This document shows, piece after piece, positions 16,739-25,688 of a stretch of 64,000 nt of DNA. Under the pieces are notes generated by a model. It was not told where the DNA came from. It did not search any database and saw nothing but the letters and a program-made list of their open reading frames with translations. Numbering within the stretch: position 1 is the stretch's first letter; the number at the start of each line of letters is the position of its first letter. A program made the translations under genes and the position numbers. This DNA comes from Pseudoalteromonas arctica (GTDB lineage: Bacteria > Pseudomonadota > Gammaproteobacteria > Enterobacterales > Alteromonadaceae), in NCBI RefSeq assembly GCF_012927645.1, contig NZ_JABBMT010000008.1, positions 86,241-150,240 of the forward strand, in the 5' to 3' direction.

Positions 16739-17536
16739 TTAGTTATTTTTTTTATAACTAAACAATTGGTAATCTTTTAACTCTGGCACTAGCTTAACCA
16801 GTTGTTGCTCTTGCTCTGCAATGGTTGAAAAATTACCGCACAGTGCATCGGCGCGTTTTTCAAGTTGGTTAGCTTGTTGCTCAACTTTGGCTTTAATTTC
16901 AGCCCCCATGTTTTCCATGCGCTGTTCAAAGGCTTGCATGTCACCACCTGAGCCCATTAACTCTGAACCTACAGCCATTAAAATACTGCCCATCGATTGC
17001 ATCATCGCAGCTTGTACGGCGCTCTCTACTTGCTCATCAAATTGGTTTTCAAAGTTTTCGCCAAACTGGTTAAAACTTTGCTGGCCCATTACGAATGTAC
17101 CTTGCTGATAAAAGGTATTTTCAACTTCCACTTTTATATCAGCCATGAGTTCATTAATGCTATCTAGTCCTTCAATGTTGAATGCATTAGCCACTTCTTC
17201 AATGGCAACGCCAGCAATCTGTACACCTTCAAGAGCAATATCCGCAACTTCTGGCAATTGGCTGCGTAAACTATTCGAATAAGCCGTGATGGCTTGGCGC
17301 TGTTGGCTGTTAAGTGCCACAGTTTGGCCATTTATTTTTAGCTCTCCTTGCTCGACAAAGCTCATCGTATTGTTGTCTGCGGTGAAGATTTCTAGCTCAT
17401 TTGGCTTGATGCGTACGTCATTTTTAAATTCAACGTCGCAAGAATCGCCACTGAAAGAAATATTAGTCTCATTATCAGTGTGTGCCATTGTCCCTGTGGC
17501 AATAAATAAAGAACCGATTAATAGTAATTTTTTCAT
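16739..17536 (-). CDS. DUF2884 family periplasmic protein (YggN-like)
   Basis: A 265-residue protein of the YggN/DUF2884 family. It opens with a signal peptide (KKLLLIGSLFIATGTMA), and the short beta-rich section FKNDVRIKPNELEIFTADN... and the long glutamine- and glutamate-rich helical region (residues about 130-245) fit this family. The function is unknown; localisation should be periplasmic. The gene is monocistronic with a terminator at 16650-16687. Confidence 0.75.
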   Translation of the reverse strand: MKKLLLIGSLFIATGTMAHTDNETNISFSGDSCDVEFKNDVRIKPNELEIFTADNNTMSFVEQGELKINGQTVALNSQQRQAITAYSNSLRSQLPEVADIALEGVQIAGVAIEEVANAFNIEGLDSINELMADIKVEVENTFYQQGTFVMGQQSFNQFGENFENQFDEQVESAVQAAMMQSMGSILMAVGSELMGSGGDMQAFEQRMENMGAEIKAKVEQQANQLEKRADALCGNFSTIAEQEQQLVKLVPELKDYQLFSYKKNN

Positions 17537-17931
17537 TTTTATATCCTGCTAATTTGTTGATTTTAACGAGTACGTATTTTTTGTATTTAATACTTATCAA
17601 GTTTGATGCCAAAAGTTTTTAGTTTTTAAAAACAATGCATTAATATATTTTTGGTGATTTTTAGCAGAGTTGAAAAATAATAAAAAAGCTATCTTTTAGT
17701 CATTTTGACTAATTCATTCTAGTGCATAAAAGATACTTATCGTTTCGATAAAAAACTCTCACTTTCCAGAACTCAAATTTAGCGCTATTTATTCACAATA
17801 TCGACATAACACTATTTTAGAATCGCGTTGTGGCTTTATTTTGGTGCATTTTCGAGCTATGAAATTGTGCTGAACACTTTTAATTTCACCAATGACAGTG
17901 ATAAAAATCCTTAATTGGTCTCAAACACTTT
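17537..17931. other. AT-rich intergenic region with a small hairpin
   Basis: A 395-base spacer between divergent genes. TAGTCA-TTT-TGACTA at 17697-17711 is a small perfect hairpin or operator-like palindrome. No ORF or RNA gene is recognised. Confidence 0.45.
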
Positions 17932-17943
17932 ATGGAGTGGGTT

Positions 17944-18132
17944 GTGGGTAAGACATTTAGTTACGATGCGCTAGATGACGATTTTGTTGAAGACGAGTAC
18001 GAAATGGTCGGGCGTAATCAACACGACAAAAATAAGCAAAAGGTTAAAAAAAAGTTGGAAGACTACCTTGAGCAAAAACGCTTGCGTAAAAACTTGGGCG
18101 ATGATGACTTAGATGAGTATTTAAACGACTAA
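17944..18132 (+). CDS. Small acidic protein, PA3496-like family
   Basis: A 62-residue protein (66 if the ATG at 17932 is used). I prefer the GTG at 17944, since GGAG stands six bases upstream of it. An acidic N-terminal half is followed by KVKKKLEDYLEQKRLRKNLGDD, a helical signature that I associate with the PA3496 family of putative envelope-integrity proteins. That family name is from memory and no function is proven. It is alone in its transcript and has a good terminator. Confidence 0.6.
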   Translation: MGKTFSYDALDDDFVEDEYEMVGRNQHDKNKQKVKKKLEDYLEQKRLRKNLGDDDLDEYLND

Positions 18133-18145
18133 GAGATAATTTAAA

Positions 18146-18170
18146 TAAAGAGGCAATTTGCCTCTTTATT
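18146..18170. terminator. Rho-independent terminator
   Basis: TAAAGAGGCA and TGCCTCTTTA form a 10-base-pair stem around a three-base loop. It ends the small acidic protein gene and possibly the opposite glutathione peroxidase remnant. Confidence 0.8.
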
Positions 18171-18181
18171 GCTTTTAGAGT

Positions 18182-18462
18182 TTAGATATTACTGCTTTTA
18201 AGGGCTTTGATAATAGCACCTTCGATTTGCTGCGGCTTGGTAAATGGTGCAAAGCGTTTAATGGCTTCACCGTCACGGCCAACTAAAAACTTGGTGAAAT
18301 TCCACTTTATTTTTCATGTAATTGCTGCAAGCCTTCATATTGTGGCGTGAAACCACATTTACTTGCTGTATTGACAATTAATACGACTTTGCCTGTGAAG
18401 TCTGAAAAATCAATGGGGTGCCCCTGAAGGTTTTTGGCAGAAAGTTGGTGAAAGTCGTTCAT
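18182..18462 (-). pseudogene. Glutathione peroxidase pseudogene
   Basis: From an ATG at 18462 the minus strand encodes NDFHQLSAKNLQGHPIDFSDF, VVLIVNTASKCGFTPQYEGL with the peroxidatic cysteine, and stops after LQQLHEK. In another frame the C-terminal part continues as [19 protein letters not shown] and ends with [13 protein letters not shown]. About 70 central residues, including the catalytic Gln region, are deleted and the frame is broken, so the enzyme is lost. Confidence 0.88.
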
Positions 18463-18529
18463 GTTAATCACTTATTATTGTTGTTTGTTAAATTCTATCT
18501 TGAGTTGGCGTAGGCTTAAAGCTTAAACT

Positions 18530-19396
18530 TTAGTCATTAAATTGCGCAAGCAAATGCTCGATCAGTAATCGTACTCTATAAGGCATTAAGTCTTTACGTG
18601 GATAGACCAGCCATGAAGCGTTGTCGGTTACTTGGAATTCATCAAGTAAGGTAACTAATTGCCCTTGTTGAACATACTCATCAACAATATCGGTGGCTAG
18701 ATGGGCAATCCCCAAACCTGCTAATGTTGCGCTAAGCAGTGCGCGCGGATGATTGCTGCGCCAATTGCCCGCAACTTTTACTTCTTTTATTTCATTATTA
18801 AAATTAAAACGCCAACGTTTGCCCATCGCGATTAAACAATTATGCTCTGCTAATTGATGTGGCGTAGTTGGGGTTGAGTGATGTGCTAAATACTCTGGGC
18901 TGGCAACGAGCGTCATAATGCGAGGGCTAAGTGGTCGTGCAATTAAGTTGGAGTCTTGCATACGACCAAAGCGGATTGCTAAATCAAAGCCTTCTTCGAC
19001 TAAATCGACATTGCGATTGTTAAAGTCCATATCTACTTCAACCTCAGGGTAGCGTTTTACAAACTCTACAATCTTAGGGGCAACATGACAGGCAACAAAC
19101 TCGCCAGCGCCAGAGATTCGAATTAAGCCTTTGGGTTTGCGCTGTTCGCCTTGTAGTTGGTTATTGGCGTCGATTAACTCTTGCTTGATTGCTTTGAGTT
19201 TTACGGCGTATTCGCGGCCAGTATCGGTGAGGCTTATTCTTCGCGTGGTACGTTGAAATAATACTGAACCTAAGCGGTTTTCAAGCTGTTGCACTTGGCG
19301 ACTAATATGGGATGTGGATACTTCCATGGCTTTTGCCGCTTGGGTAAAACTGCCATGTTCAACCACATGTAAAAATTCATCAAGGCCTTGCCACAT
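18530..19396 (-). CDS. LysR-family transcriptional regulator
   Basis: A 288-residue LysR regulator with an N-terminal helix-turn-helix (GSFTQAAKAMEVSTSHISRQVQQLE, residues about 15-40) and an effector domain of the AaeR/DhcR group (NLIARPLSPR, WRFNFNN). It is divergent from the iron-containing alcohol dehydrogenase gene, with a 166-base gap, and YqhD-type genes are commonly under a neighbouring regulator. A role in control of that gene is inferred from position. Confidence 0.85.
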   Translation of the reverse strand: MWQGLDEFLHVVEHGSFTQAAKAMEVSTSHISRQVQQLENRLGSVLFQRTTRRISLTDTGREYAVKLKAIKQELIDANNQLQGEQRKPKGLIRISGAGEFVACHVAPKIVEFVKRYPEVEVDMDFNNRNVDLVEEGFDLAIRFGRMQDSNLIARPLSPRIMTLVASPEYLAHHSTPTTPHQLAEHNCLIAMGKRWRFNFNNEIKEVKVAGNWRSNHPRALLSATLAGLGIAHLATDIVDEYVQQGQLVTLLDEFQVTDNASWLVYPRKDLMPYRVRLLIEHLLAQFND

Positions 19397-19562
19397 TTTT
19401 AGTTCTCAAAAAGTTAAGTAATACTAGTTTATAGCATCTATTGTTGCAGCTGTGCAAAAGTGATTCTCCGATCTTACTCTTTTAATAAATCATTAAACCC
19501 CTACAATTATTAAGTCACCTAATTTGGCTCATGAGAGCAAACTGTTAAGCAATGGAGCAAGC

Positions 19563-20717
19563 ATGTTAAATTTTAGTTTTGCAAACCCAACCAAAATTCA
19601 TTTCGGCGAACAACAAATCGCTTTAATTAAAAATGAGATCCCAGCAGACGCAAAAGTACTGGTTACTTATGGCGGCGGCAGTATTAAAAGTAATGGCGTT
19701 TATGACCAGGTCGTCGATGCGTTAAGTGAGCATACGTGGTTTGAGTTTGCTGGCATTGAGCCTAACCCAAGTTATCAAACATGTATGAAAGCCGTTGCTT
19801 TAGTGAAAGAACAACACATTGATTACATTCTTGCTGTGGGTGGTGGTTCAGTTGCTGATGGCAGTAAGTTTATCGCTGCTGCGGCAAATTATGATGGTGA
19901 ACCATGGGATATTTTATCAAAAGGTGGTGAGATTAAATCTGCGATTGCACTTGGTGTAGTATTAACTTTACCAGCAACGGGTTCTGAGTCAAACGGCAAT
20001 AGTGTTGTTTCAAACCTTGATACTCATGAAAAACTTGCCTTTGCCAGCCCACTGGTATTGCCAAGGTTTGCGGTACTTGATCCTGCAGTGACTTTTTCAT
20101 TACCGAACCGCCAAGTAGCGAACGGCATTGTTGATGCATTTGTGCATACTATGGAGCAGTATTTAACTTACGATGTAGGCGCTAAACTGCAAGATCGCTT
20201 CGCGGAAGGTATTTTGATGACCTTGATTGAAGAAGGCCCTAAAGCGTTCAGTGAGCCTGATAACTATCAAGTACGTGCAAACATCATGTGGTCAGCAACA
20301 ATGGCACTCAATGGTTTAATTGGTGCAGGAGTACCGCAAGATTGGGCCACTCATATGATAGGCCATGAAATGACCGCGATGTATGGTCTTGACCACGCGC
20401 AAACGTTAGCGATTGTTTTACCACGTATGATGGCTGCGCAAAAAGAAACTAAGCGCGGTAAAATCTTACAGTACGCAGAACGCGTTTTAGGATTAGATAT
20501 CAGTGATAAAGATGCAGCAATTGAGCAAGCAATTACTGCCACTGAAGGGTTTTTCCACAGTGTGAATATGCCAACTCGTTTAAGTGATTATCAGTTAGGC
20601 GAAGAAGTTGCTGATAAAATTGTTCAGCAGCTTGAACGCCATGGTATGACCGCTATTGGCGAGCGCGGCCAGGTTACGCTAGATACAAGTCACGCTATTT
20701 TATTAGCTAGCGTTTAG
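19563..20717 (+). CDS. Iron-containing alcohol dehydrogenase / NADPH aldehyde reductase, YqhD-like
   Basis: A 384-residue member of the group III metal-dependent alcohol dehydrogenases, closest in pattern to E. coli YqhD, which reduces toxic short-chain aldehydes with NADPH. GGGSVADGSKF is the dinucleotide region, LPATGSESNG follows, and metal ligands are Asp191, His195, His264 and His278. The frame opens at 19524, but ATG 19563 has GGAGC upstream and gives the family's normal start. The gene is divergent from a LysR gene and its stop directly abuts that of convergent azlD. Confidence 0.93.
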   Translation: MLNFSFANPTKIHFGEQQIALIKNEIPADAKVLVTYGGGSIKSNGVYDQVVDALSEHTWFEFAGIEPNPSYQTCMKAVALVKEQHIDYILAVGGGSVADGSKFIAAAANYDGEPWDILSKGGEIKSAIALGVVLTLPATGSESNGNSVVSNLDTHEKLAFASPLVLPRFAVLDPAVTFSLPNRQVANGIVDAFVHTMEQYLTYDVGAKLQDRFAEGILMTLIEEGPKAFSEPDNYQVRANIMWSATMALNGLIGAGVPQDWATHMIGHEMTAMYGLDHAQTLAIVLPRMMAAQKETKRGKILQYAERVLGLDISDKDAAIEQAITATEGFFHSVNMPTRLSDYQLGEEVADKIVQQLERHGMTAIGERGQVTLDTSHAILLASV

Positions 20718-21017
20718 CTAGTTCAGTATTAAAAATAAACCCATACCAACTAAGGTTGTGTAGTAAATGTTGTGTGTCTTGTAGGCCACAATAATTGCAG
20801 CCACTGCAGCGCTGAGGTATGGGCTTTGCCAATCTAAATTTACCCCCTCGTCTGTCACAAATACAATCGGCACCCAAATCGCGGTTAAAACTGCGGGAGC
20901 ACTAAAGCTTAAAAACTGCTGCATTTTTGGACCAACTTTAAACGGTAGAGCGCGGTGCAAAAATAAATAGCGGGTAAAAAAGGTGATACAGGCCATAAGT
21001 AAAATAGTGGTCATCAT
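20718..21017 (-). CDS. azlD: Branched-chain amino acid exporter small subunit, AzlD family
   Basis: A 99-residue protein with about four hydrophobic segments and the AzlD signature FFTRYLFLHRALPFKVG near the N-terminus. AzlD and AzlC together export branched-chain amino acids or analogues through the inner membrane. It overlaps azlC by four bases (ATGA) as the second gene of the pair. Confidence 0.88.
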   Translation of the reverse strand: MMTTILLMACITFFTRYLFLHRALPFKVGPKMQQFLSFSAPAVLTAIWVPIVFVTDEGVNLDWQSPYLSAAVAAIIVAYKTHNIYYTTLVGMGLFLILN

Positions 21018-21709
21018 AGGTTGTGCTCCGTCTTATTTTTTATGCGGCTAATAATATAGCCCACGGTCATCGCAGTTAATGCTGCGGCTACCAGCCATAA
21101 TTCAAAGCCTTGGCTTTTAAGTAGCGTTGCCATCACTCCCGCGGTGATGACCGTTGCTAATGTGGCAAGGTTTTTAATGCCAGGGATCACTAAAGCAATA
21201 AAAGTTGCGGCAATCGCAAAGTCTAAACCTAGGTGAGTTAAATCGGGCAGTAAACTGCCTGCCACTATGCCAATAAAAGTCCATAGGTTCCATGCAGTGT
21301 AAAAGCTAAATCCGGCACTTAATGCATAAATTAAGCGTATTTTAGTGCGATACGCTTTGCGGTGATGTGAAAACGCAAATAACTCGTCGGTCAGTACAAA
21401 GCTGACCGGTAAGCGCCAGCGCATAGGCTGATCAATTACTTTATGACGCACAGCTAAGCCATATAAAAAGTGCCGTGAGCTAATAATAAAAGTGGTAAAT
21501 AAAATGGTCAGTAATGGTGTGTTGCCTGCTATTAGTTCAATGGCAACGAGCTGCGCCGAGCCTGCGAATACCAGCAATGACATCGCTTGGGTTTCAACAG
21601 CAGTAAAGCCATTTTGGATTGCCAAAGAGCCACATAATATCCCCCATGGGATCACCGCTAAACACAGCGGTAGCATATCTAAGAACCCTTTTAATAACGC
21701 CTTTCTCAC
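21014..21709 (-). CDS. azlC: Branched-chain amino acid exporter large subunit, AzlC family
   Basis: A 231-residue membrane protein with the AzlC motifs LAVIPWGILCGSLA, FAGSAQLVAIEL and SSRHFLYGLA, and about five to six membrane segments. It starts with GTG behind GGGG. In other bacteria the AzlC/AzlD (YgaZ/YgaH) pair effluxes valine or leucine analogues. The substrate here is not shown by the sequence. Confidence 0.92.
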   Translation of the reverse strand: MRKALLKGFLDMLPLCLAVIPWGILCGSLAIQNGFTAVETQAMSLLVFAGSAQLVAIELIAGNTPLLTILFTTFIISSRHFLYGLAVRHKVIDQPMRWRLPVSFVLTDELFAFSHHRKAYRTKIRLIYALSAGFSFYTAWNLWTFIGIVAGSLLPDLTHLGLDFAIAATFIALVIPGIKNLATLATVITAGVMATLLKSQGFELWLVAAALTAMTVGYIISRIKNKTEHNL

Positions 21710-21986
21710 TGTTTTCCCCTTTATTACTTTAAGTTGATTTAGTTTTGCTGCTTGTTTATGTTGAACTGGTTATAGATTGCAATAATAACGTTAGTTGATG
21801 TTTGCAGGCGCACTTTTGTTATTTTAAGTTAATTAAGAGTGAGTATATCTAAACCGATATACAAAGCTTGTAAAAAATTGCTCGTTGTTGGCGGCATAAT
21901 AAACCGCTGCTCGACGAGTTCAATAGGCGGATAAAGTTGTCTGTGGCATTATTACGTAAGAGACGTATTTAAGAGGAATAATTTCG

Positions 21987-22658
21987 ATGGATCAGCAAGT
22001 TTTGCAGAAAATTAAAGTATGGGACGGGTTTATCCGCAGTTTCCATTGGTTATTAGTGATTGCTATTGCAACGCTCTATTTTAGTGCTGAAGAAGGCATG
22101 ATGGAATTGCACTTTGTCGCTGGGTATTTCACATTAGCACTGTTGTTAACTCGGCTTGCTTGGGGAGTAGTGGGTAGCCAAACTGCTAAATTGAGCGCTC
22201 TCCTTCATTCACCTATTGCTGCACTAAAGTCATTTACGCAAACAGATAATAAACCAGGGCACAGTGCTGCGGGCAGTTATATGGTGTTAGTATTTTTTGC
22301 TTTACTGCTAACGCAACTAGTTAGTGGATTGATGACCACTGATGATATTTTAACGGATGGTCCGTTGGTGGAATACGCATCAAACCAAGTAGTTGAATGG
22401 GCAGGATGGGTTCACCATAATAACTTTGATTTGCTGTTTTATGCGATTATTTTACACGTCGTGGCGATTGTTATTTACCGTCTAAAAGGTAAAAAGCTCG
22501 TCAAAGCTATGGTGACCGGTTACGCCGATAAAGAGGACTGTGGCAGTGACGTTAAGGTAACTAAATCACCTTGGCTGGCGGTTATTATTTTTGTGCTATT
22601 ATTGGCTGGTTTAATGATGACATGGGGCGCAGAGCCGCTAAGTTATCTGTTTAGTTAA
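21987..22658 (+). CDS. Cytochrome b561-type membrane protein
   Basis: A 223-residue di-heme cytochrome b of the prokaryotic b561/Ni-Fe hydrogenase b-subunit type. Four membrane segments are visible; heme-ligand histidines are expected in RSFHWLLV (segment 1), ELHFVAGY (segment 2) and DLLFYAIILHVVAIVIYRL (segment 4). These proteins pass electrons from quinol to a periplasmic acceptor, often a c-type cytochrome. A cytochrome c' gene lies convergent 64 bases away, separated by a strong terminator, and could be its partner. Confidence 0.88.
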   Translation: MDQQVLQKIKVWDGFIRSFHWLLVIAIATLYFSAEEGMMELHFVAGYFTLALLLTRLAWGVVGSQTAKLSALLHSPIAALKSFTQTDNKPGHSAAGSYMVLVFFALLLTQLVSGLMTTDDILTDGPLVEYASNQVVEWAGWVHHNNFDLLFYAIILHVVAIVIYRLKGKKLVKAMVTGYADKEDCGSDVKVTKSPWLAVIIFVLLLAGLMMTWGAEPLSYLFS

Positions 22659-22674
22659 TATAAAAAGTAAATCA

Positions 22675-22701
22675 AAAACGGCGCTAGTTAAGCGCCGTTT
22701 T
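22675..22701. terminator. Bidirectional Rho-independent terminator
   Basis: AAAACGGCGCT and AGCGCCGTTTT form an 11-base-pair stem with a five-base loop between the convergent cytochrome b and cytochrome c' genes. Confidence 0.92.
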
Positions 22702-22722
22702 AGTGTAAAAATCTGCTAGAGA

Positions 22723-23175
22723 TTAATCTTTAAATGATGAATGGCAATCTTTACAACCTTTAGCCCATGGGCCAAATGCTTTGGCGATTACTTTTTTATC
22801 GCCGGTTTGTGCAGCAACAGCAAGCTCGTCAGCGTATTGCTGGAAAGCGACCGCTTTTTTCATAAAGGTTTCATTGTCGCTCCAAATAGCAGGTAATGCA
22901 GATGTTTCGCCTTTGTCACTGCCTGCAACGAATGCTTCCCATGGCATTTTTGCTAATGCAGCGGCATTATTTGCGCGGTGCTTAAAACGCTCAGCATCAA
23001 AAGGTACTTTGCCTTTTAGCATATCACCCATATCGCCAATTTGTACGCGGATCATTGAAAACGCAGCTTGGCGGTACTCAATGGCGTCACTTGGCTTTTC
23101 AAATGCTGTATTGGCAGTTGCACCAAATGTCAGTGCGCTCAGTGTTGCACCTAAAAGTAATTGCTTTAATTTCAT
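22723..23175 (-). CDS. Cytochrome c', periplasmic
   Basis: A 150-residue secreted protein with a signal peptide (LLLGATLSALTFGATA) and a C-terminal heme motif CKDCH at residues 141-145, placed as in class II four-helix-bundle cytochromes c'. Members bind NO and can be electron carriers; protection from NO or from oxidants is the usual proposal. The start is backed by AAAAGGA. The convergent cytochrome b561 gene suggests a redox pair, an inference. Confidence 0.9.
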   Translation of the reverse strand: MKLKQLLLGATLSALTFGATANTAFEKPSDAIEYRQAAFSMIRVQIGDMGDMLKGKVPFDAERFKHRANNAAALAKMPWEAFVAGSDKGETSALPAIWSDNETFMKKAVAFQQYADELAVAAQTGDKKVIAKAFGPWAKGCKDCHSSFKD

Positions 23176-23301
23176 TCCTTTTGCCCCTTATTAGTCATTC
23201 ATTGCTTAAATAGTAGCTGTTTTATATCAGCACGTTCGATTATTCAAGTTTATTGCGGTTAAACTGAACTACCATTGAATTTTAATAATTCAGTTTACGG
23301 T

Positions 23302-23772
23302 TTAGTCATTTATATCAATATCAGCAAAGATCATTCCTCTGCGCATGCTTCTAGTTGCTAAGAATACTTCACCAAGTAGCGACATAAAGGCACAAATAAG
23401 TAGTGCCATAGCGCCAACGAAGCAGCTGCCGATAGAAACACCTAAATTAATAGATTGAATATGCGATAAAAATAGCAGCATTACCACTGCACATACAAGC
23501 ACAGCGCTTAATACACTTAAACTAAAGGCAATATGGATGCAGCGAGAGCGTTTTAGCAGTGCTCGTAGCTCGGTTGTTAGCGATGAATTAAACTCCTCAT
23601 CGGTACTTACTTTTAATTTACGTTCAAGTTGGCGAGCACGGTCGGTAATTCGGGCTAAGCGATTTGATAAAACCCCCAGCGTAGCAGCAATACCAGTAAT
23701 TAAAAACACTGGTGCAACGGCTGTTTGAATTACTTTTGCCATTGTTAAAATATTTATAACATCAGAGTTCAT
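23302..23772 (-). CDS. DUF2721 family membrane protein
   Basis: A 156-residue protein with a hydrophobic N-terminal segment (AVAPVFLITGIAATLGVLSNRLARI), a basic RITDRARQLERKL stretch and two more membrane segments, as in the DUF2721 family. The function of that family is unknown. A good AAGGG ribosome site precedes the ATG at 23772. It stands alone. Confidence 0.8.
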   Translation of the reverse strand: MNSDVINILTMAKVIQTAVAPVFLITGIAATLGVLSNRLARITDRARQLERKLKVSTDEEFNSSLTTELRALLKRSRCIHIAFSLSVLSAVLVCAVVMLLFLSHIQSINLGVSIGSCFVGAMALLICAFMSLLGEVFLATRSMRRGMIFADIDIND

Positions 23773-24160
23773 TAGTTCCCTTTTAGATATGGCAAATACT
23801 ATGCCTTTGTTTACAACCCTTCAAAAACCATGGAAATAATATTTTAAATACAAAGCCTAATCTGTTGGCTTTATATTAACTGTAGAATGCGTTTTTATCA
23901 CCCTATAATAAATAAACTATGGTCGCCCTGTAAACTGTAAGGGTTGTGAAGCGATTAGGTACTTTGTAATTACATTAGATATGGTTGAATCGTATCTAAT
24001 TTATCGTAGGCTAAACAGCTTCTTTCTGGCTACTTATTTTACCTGACTTTTTAATTCTTTTCGTGGGGATTCGTCAGGTTTGGGATATAACTACTCAACG
24101 CGATTACTTCCTTTGTTTTTATTAACACGCTAAGCTGCAACTTTATATTTTTAGGAGCAT
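23773..24160. other. Intergenic region with an 8-bp inverted repeat
   Basis: A 388-base spacer between divergent genes. ATTAGATA (23974-23981) and TATCTAAT (23993-24000) form a hairpin or operator with an 11-base centre. No gene is recognised here. Confidence 0.45.
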
Positions 24161-24163
24161 GTG

Positions 24164-24757
24164 ATGAAATTATTAACTGCGGCGACTTTATTGTTGGCAT
24201 CTACGGCGGCTTTTACACGCCCTGCGCCTTTGGTATCTATCCCAACTCATGATGATTTTTTTGATAATATTGCCGCTCATTGTGGCAAAGCTTTTGAGGG
24301 TAAAGTAACGGTTGATAATGCCGCAGGGTCGAGCTCGTTTGCGGATAAAAAATTAGTCATGCATGTTCGCAAATGCACTGATAGTGAGCTGCAAGTACCA
24401 TTTCATGTGGGGGATGACGCGTCACGTACCTGGATCATCACCAAAACAGGCAGTGGTTTGAGTTTAAAGCATGATCACCGCCATCAAGATGGTACTGATG
24501 ATGTATCAACTATGTATGGCGGCCATACGATTGATGCTGGGTTTGCTAATGTGCAATCATTCCCTGCGGATCAGTATTCAAAAGAATTGTTTGTTAGCCA
24601 AGGTATTCCACAATCTATCGGTAATACATGGCAGATGTATATTTACCCTGAAAAGTTTACTTATCGTTTAATTCGCCAAGGCCGCGAGTTTCGTGTTGAT
24701 TTTGATTTAACAAAACCAATTACACCACCGGCTGCACCTTGGGGCTATAAAGACTAA
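24164..24757 (+). CDS. Secreted hypothetical protein
   Basis: A 197-residue protein starting at ATG 24164, which has AGGAG at six bases spacing (the frame itself opens at GTG 24161). It has a signal peptide (KLLTAATLLLASTAAF) and two cysteines (HCGKAF, RKCTDS) that may form a disulfide. GGHTIDAG and NTWQMYIYPEKFTYRLIRQGREFRVDFDL recall a family of uncharacterised secreted proteins seen in several marine bacteria. No catalytic motif is evident. Confidence 0.6.
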   Translation: MKLLTAATLLLASTAAFTRPAPLVSIPTHDDFFDNIAAHCGKAFEGKVTVDNAAGSSSFADKKLVMHVRKCTDSELQVPFHVGDDASRTWIITKTGSGLSLKHDHRHQDGTDDVSTMYGGHTIDAGFANVQSFPADQYSKELFVSQGIPQSIGNTWQMYIYPEKFTYRLIRQGREFRVDFDLTKPITPPAAPWGYKD

Positions 24758-24779
24758 AAAAGCAAAGGCTAGTCTTTTG
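24749..24779. terminator. Shared terminator of convergent genes
   Basis: AAAGACTA and TAGTCTTT arms with a 13-base loop and a T run. It overlaps the last codons of both convergent genes. Confidence 0.6.
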
Positions 24780-25140
24780 TCGGCTCAGTCTCACATTGTA
24801 GTAATACTGTTAAAGGTGGCTGATATTTGCGGGGTTTGGTTGGGAAACGATCATACTCTTGTATGCCATTAGTCACTTTTAACATAAAAGTGTTACCACG
24901 GCATAAGCGGTTTGCGTGACGAAGTAAAAACACACTTTGATTTTTAAAGTGCTTATAGTCGTCAGATTGAATTTTTAAATGGTAGTTATTTGCGTCTAAT
25001 TTTGTTTGGTAATAATGTACTTTTTCGTCAAAGTCATAGAGTTTTTCGGTTTCACCTTTTTCTGCTAATACTACATTACTGCCTATTAATAGTGCCAGTG
25101 TATTGATAATTACTAGCCTATTTGCCGTTTTTCCTTTCAT
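24769..25140 (-). CDS. Secreted hypothetical protein, 123 residues
   Basis: A 123-residue protein with a signal-peptide-like N-terminus (RLVIINTLALLIGSNVVLA) and two cysteines (ANRLCRG, LLQCETEP). No family is recognised. It is convergent with the 197-residue secreted protein gene and shares its terminator; a link between the two is not shown. Confidence 0.55.
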   Translation of the reverse strand: MKGKTANRLVIINTLALLIGSNVVLAEKGETEKLYDFDEKVHYYQTKLDANNYHLKIQSDDYKHFKNQSVFLLRHANRLCRGNTFMLKVTNGIQEYDRFPTKPRKYQPPLTVLLQCETEPTKD

Positions 25141-25236
25141 AAGCCTTTAACTCCATTATTGTATTGAGCACACTATTTAATTACAGTGATGCAATGAGTT
25201 ATGCTGTAAGTCTAACACCCAAAAAGGGATAATGTG

Positions 25237-25683
25237 ATGTTCAAACAAATAAAACAACTATTTTCAGCTTTTGATGAGCAACCAGCTCAGCTGCAAGAGC
25301 ATGATTTGAAAACGGCGGTAGCGGCATTATTGATTGAAGTGATGCGTGCCGATCGCGAACAGCAAGACGATGAATTGAAAACGTTATCTCTGACTTTAAA
25401 AAAGTATTTTAATTTGAGCGATGAAGACGTTAGTGAGCTAATGCAAAGCGCAGGAAAAAGTTTGGATGACGCGATTGATTACTTTCAGTTTTCTAAACAA
25501 ATTAATGATCAATGCAGCGCAGAGCAACGCATTGAAATTATAGAGCTACTATGGCGCTTAGCGTATGCTGATGGTGAGTTAGATCCTCAAGAAGAGTATG
25601 TCATTCGACGTGTTGCTAACTTGTTGTATGTTGCACATGAGGATTTTATCGCTGCCAAGTTAGCAGCGACAAAGTTTTCTTAA
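25237..25683 (+). CDS. TerB family protein
   Basis: A 148-residue cytosolic all-helical protein of the TerB (tellurite resistance B-like) family. The two halves show the family pattern of acidic residues: AALLIEVMRADREQQDDELKTL and LLWRLAYADGELDPQEEYVIRRVANLL. The latter acidic segment binds metal in known members. I take ATG 25237, eight bases behind AAGGG, rather than GTG 25234. The role of single TerB proteins is unknown. Confidence 0.85.
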   Translation: MFKQIKQLFSAFDEQPAQLQEHDLKTAVAALLIEVMRADREQQDDELKTLSLTLKKYFNLSDEDVSELMQSAGKSLDDAIDYFQFSKQINDQCSAEQRIEIIELLWRLAYADGELDPQEEYVIRRVANLLYVAHEDFIAAKLAATKFS

Positions 25684-25688
25684 TCGAT

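Noticed and set aside
22781..23194. 137-residue plus-strand ORF opposite cytochrome c'
   Set aside because: It is the antisense shadow of a gene with signal peptide and heme motif.
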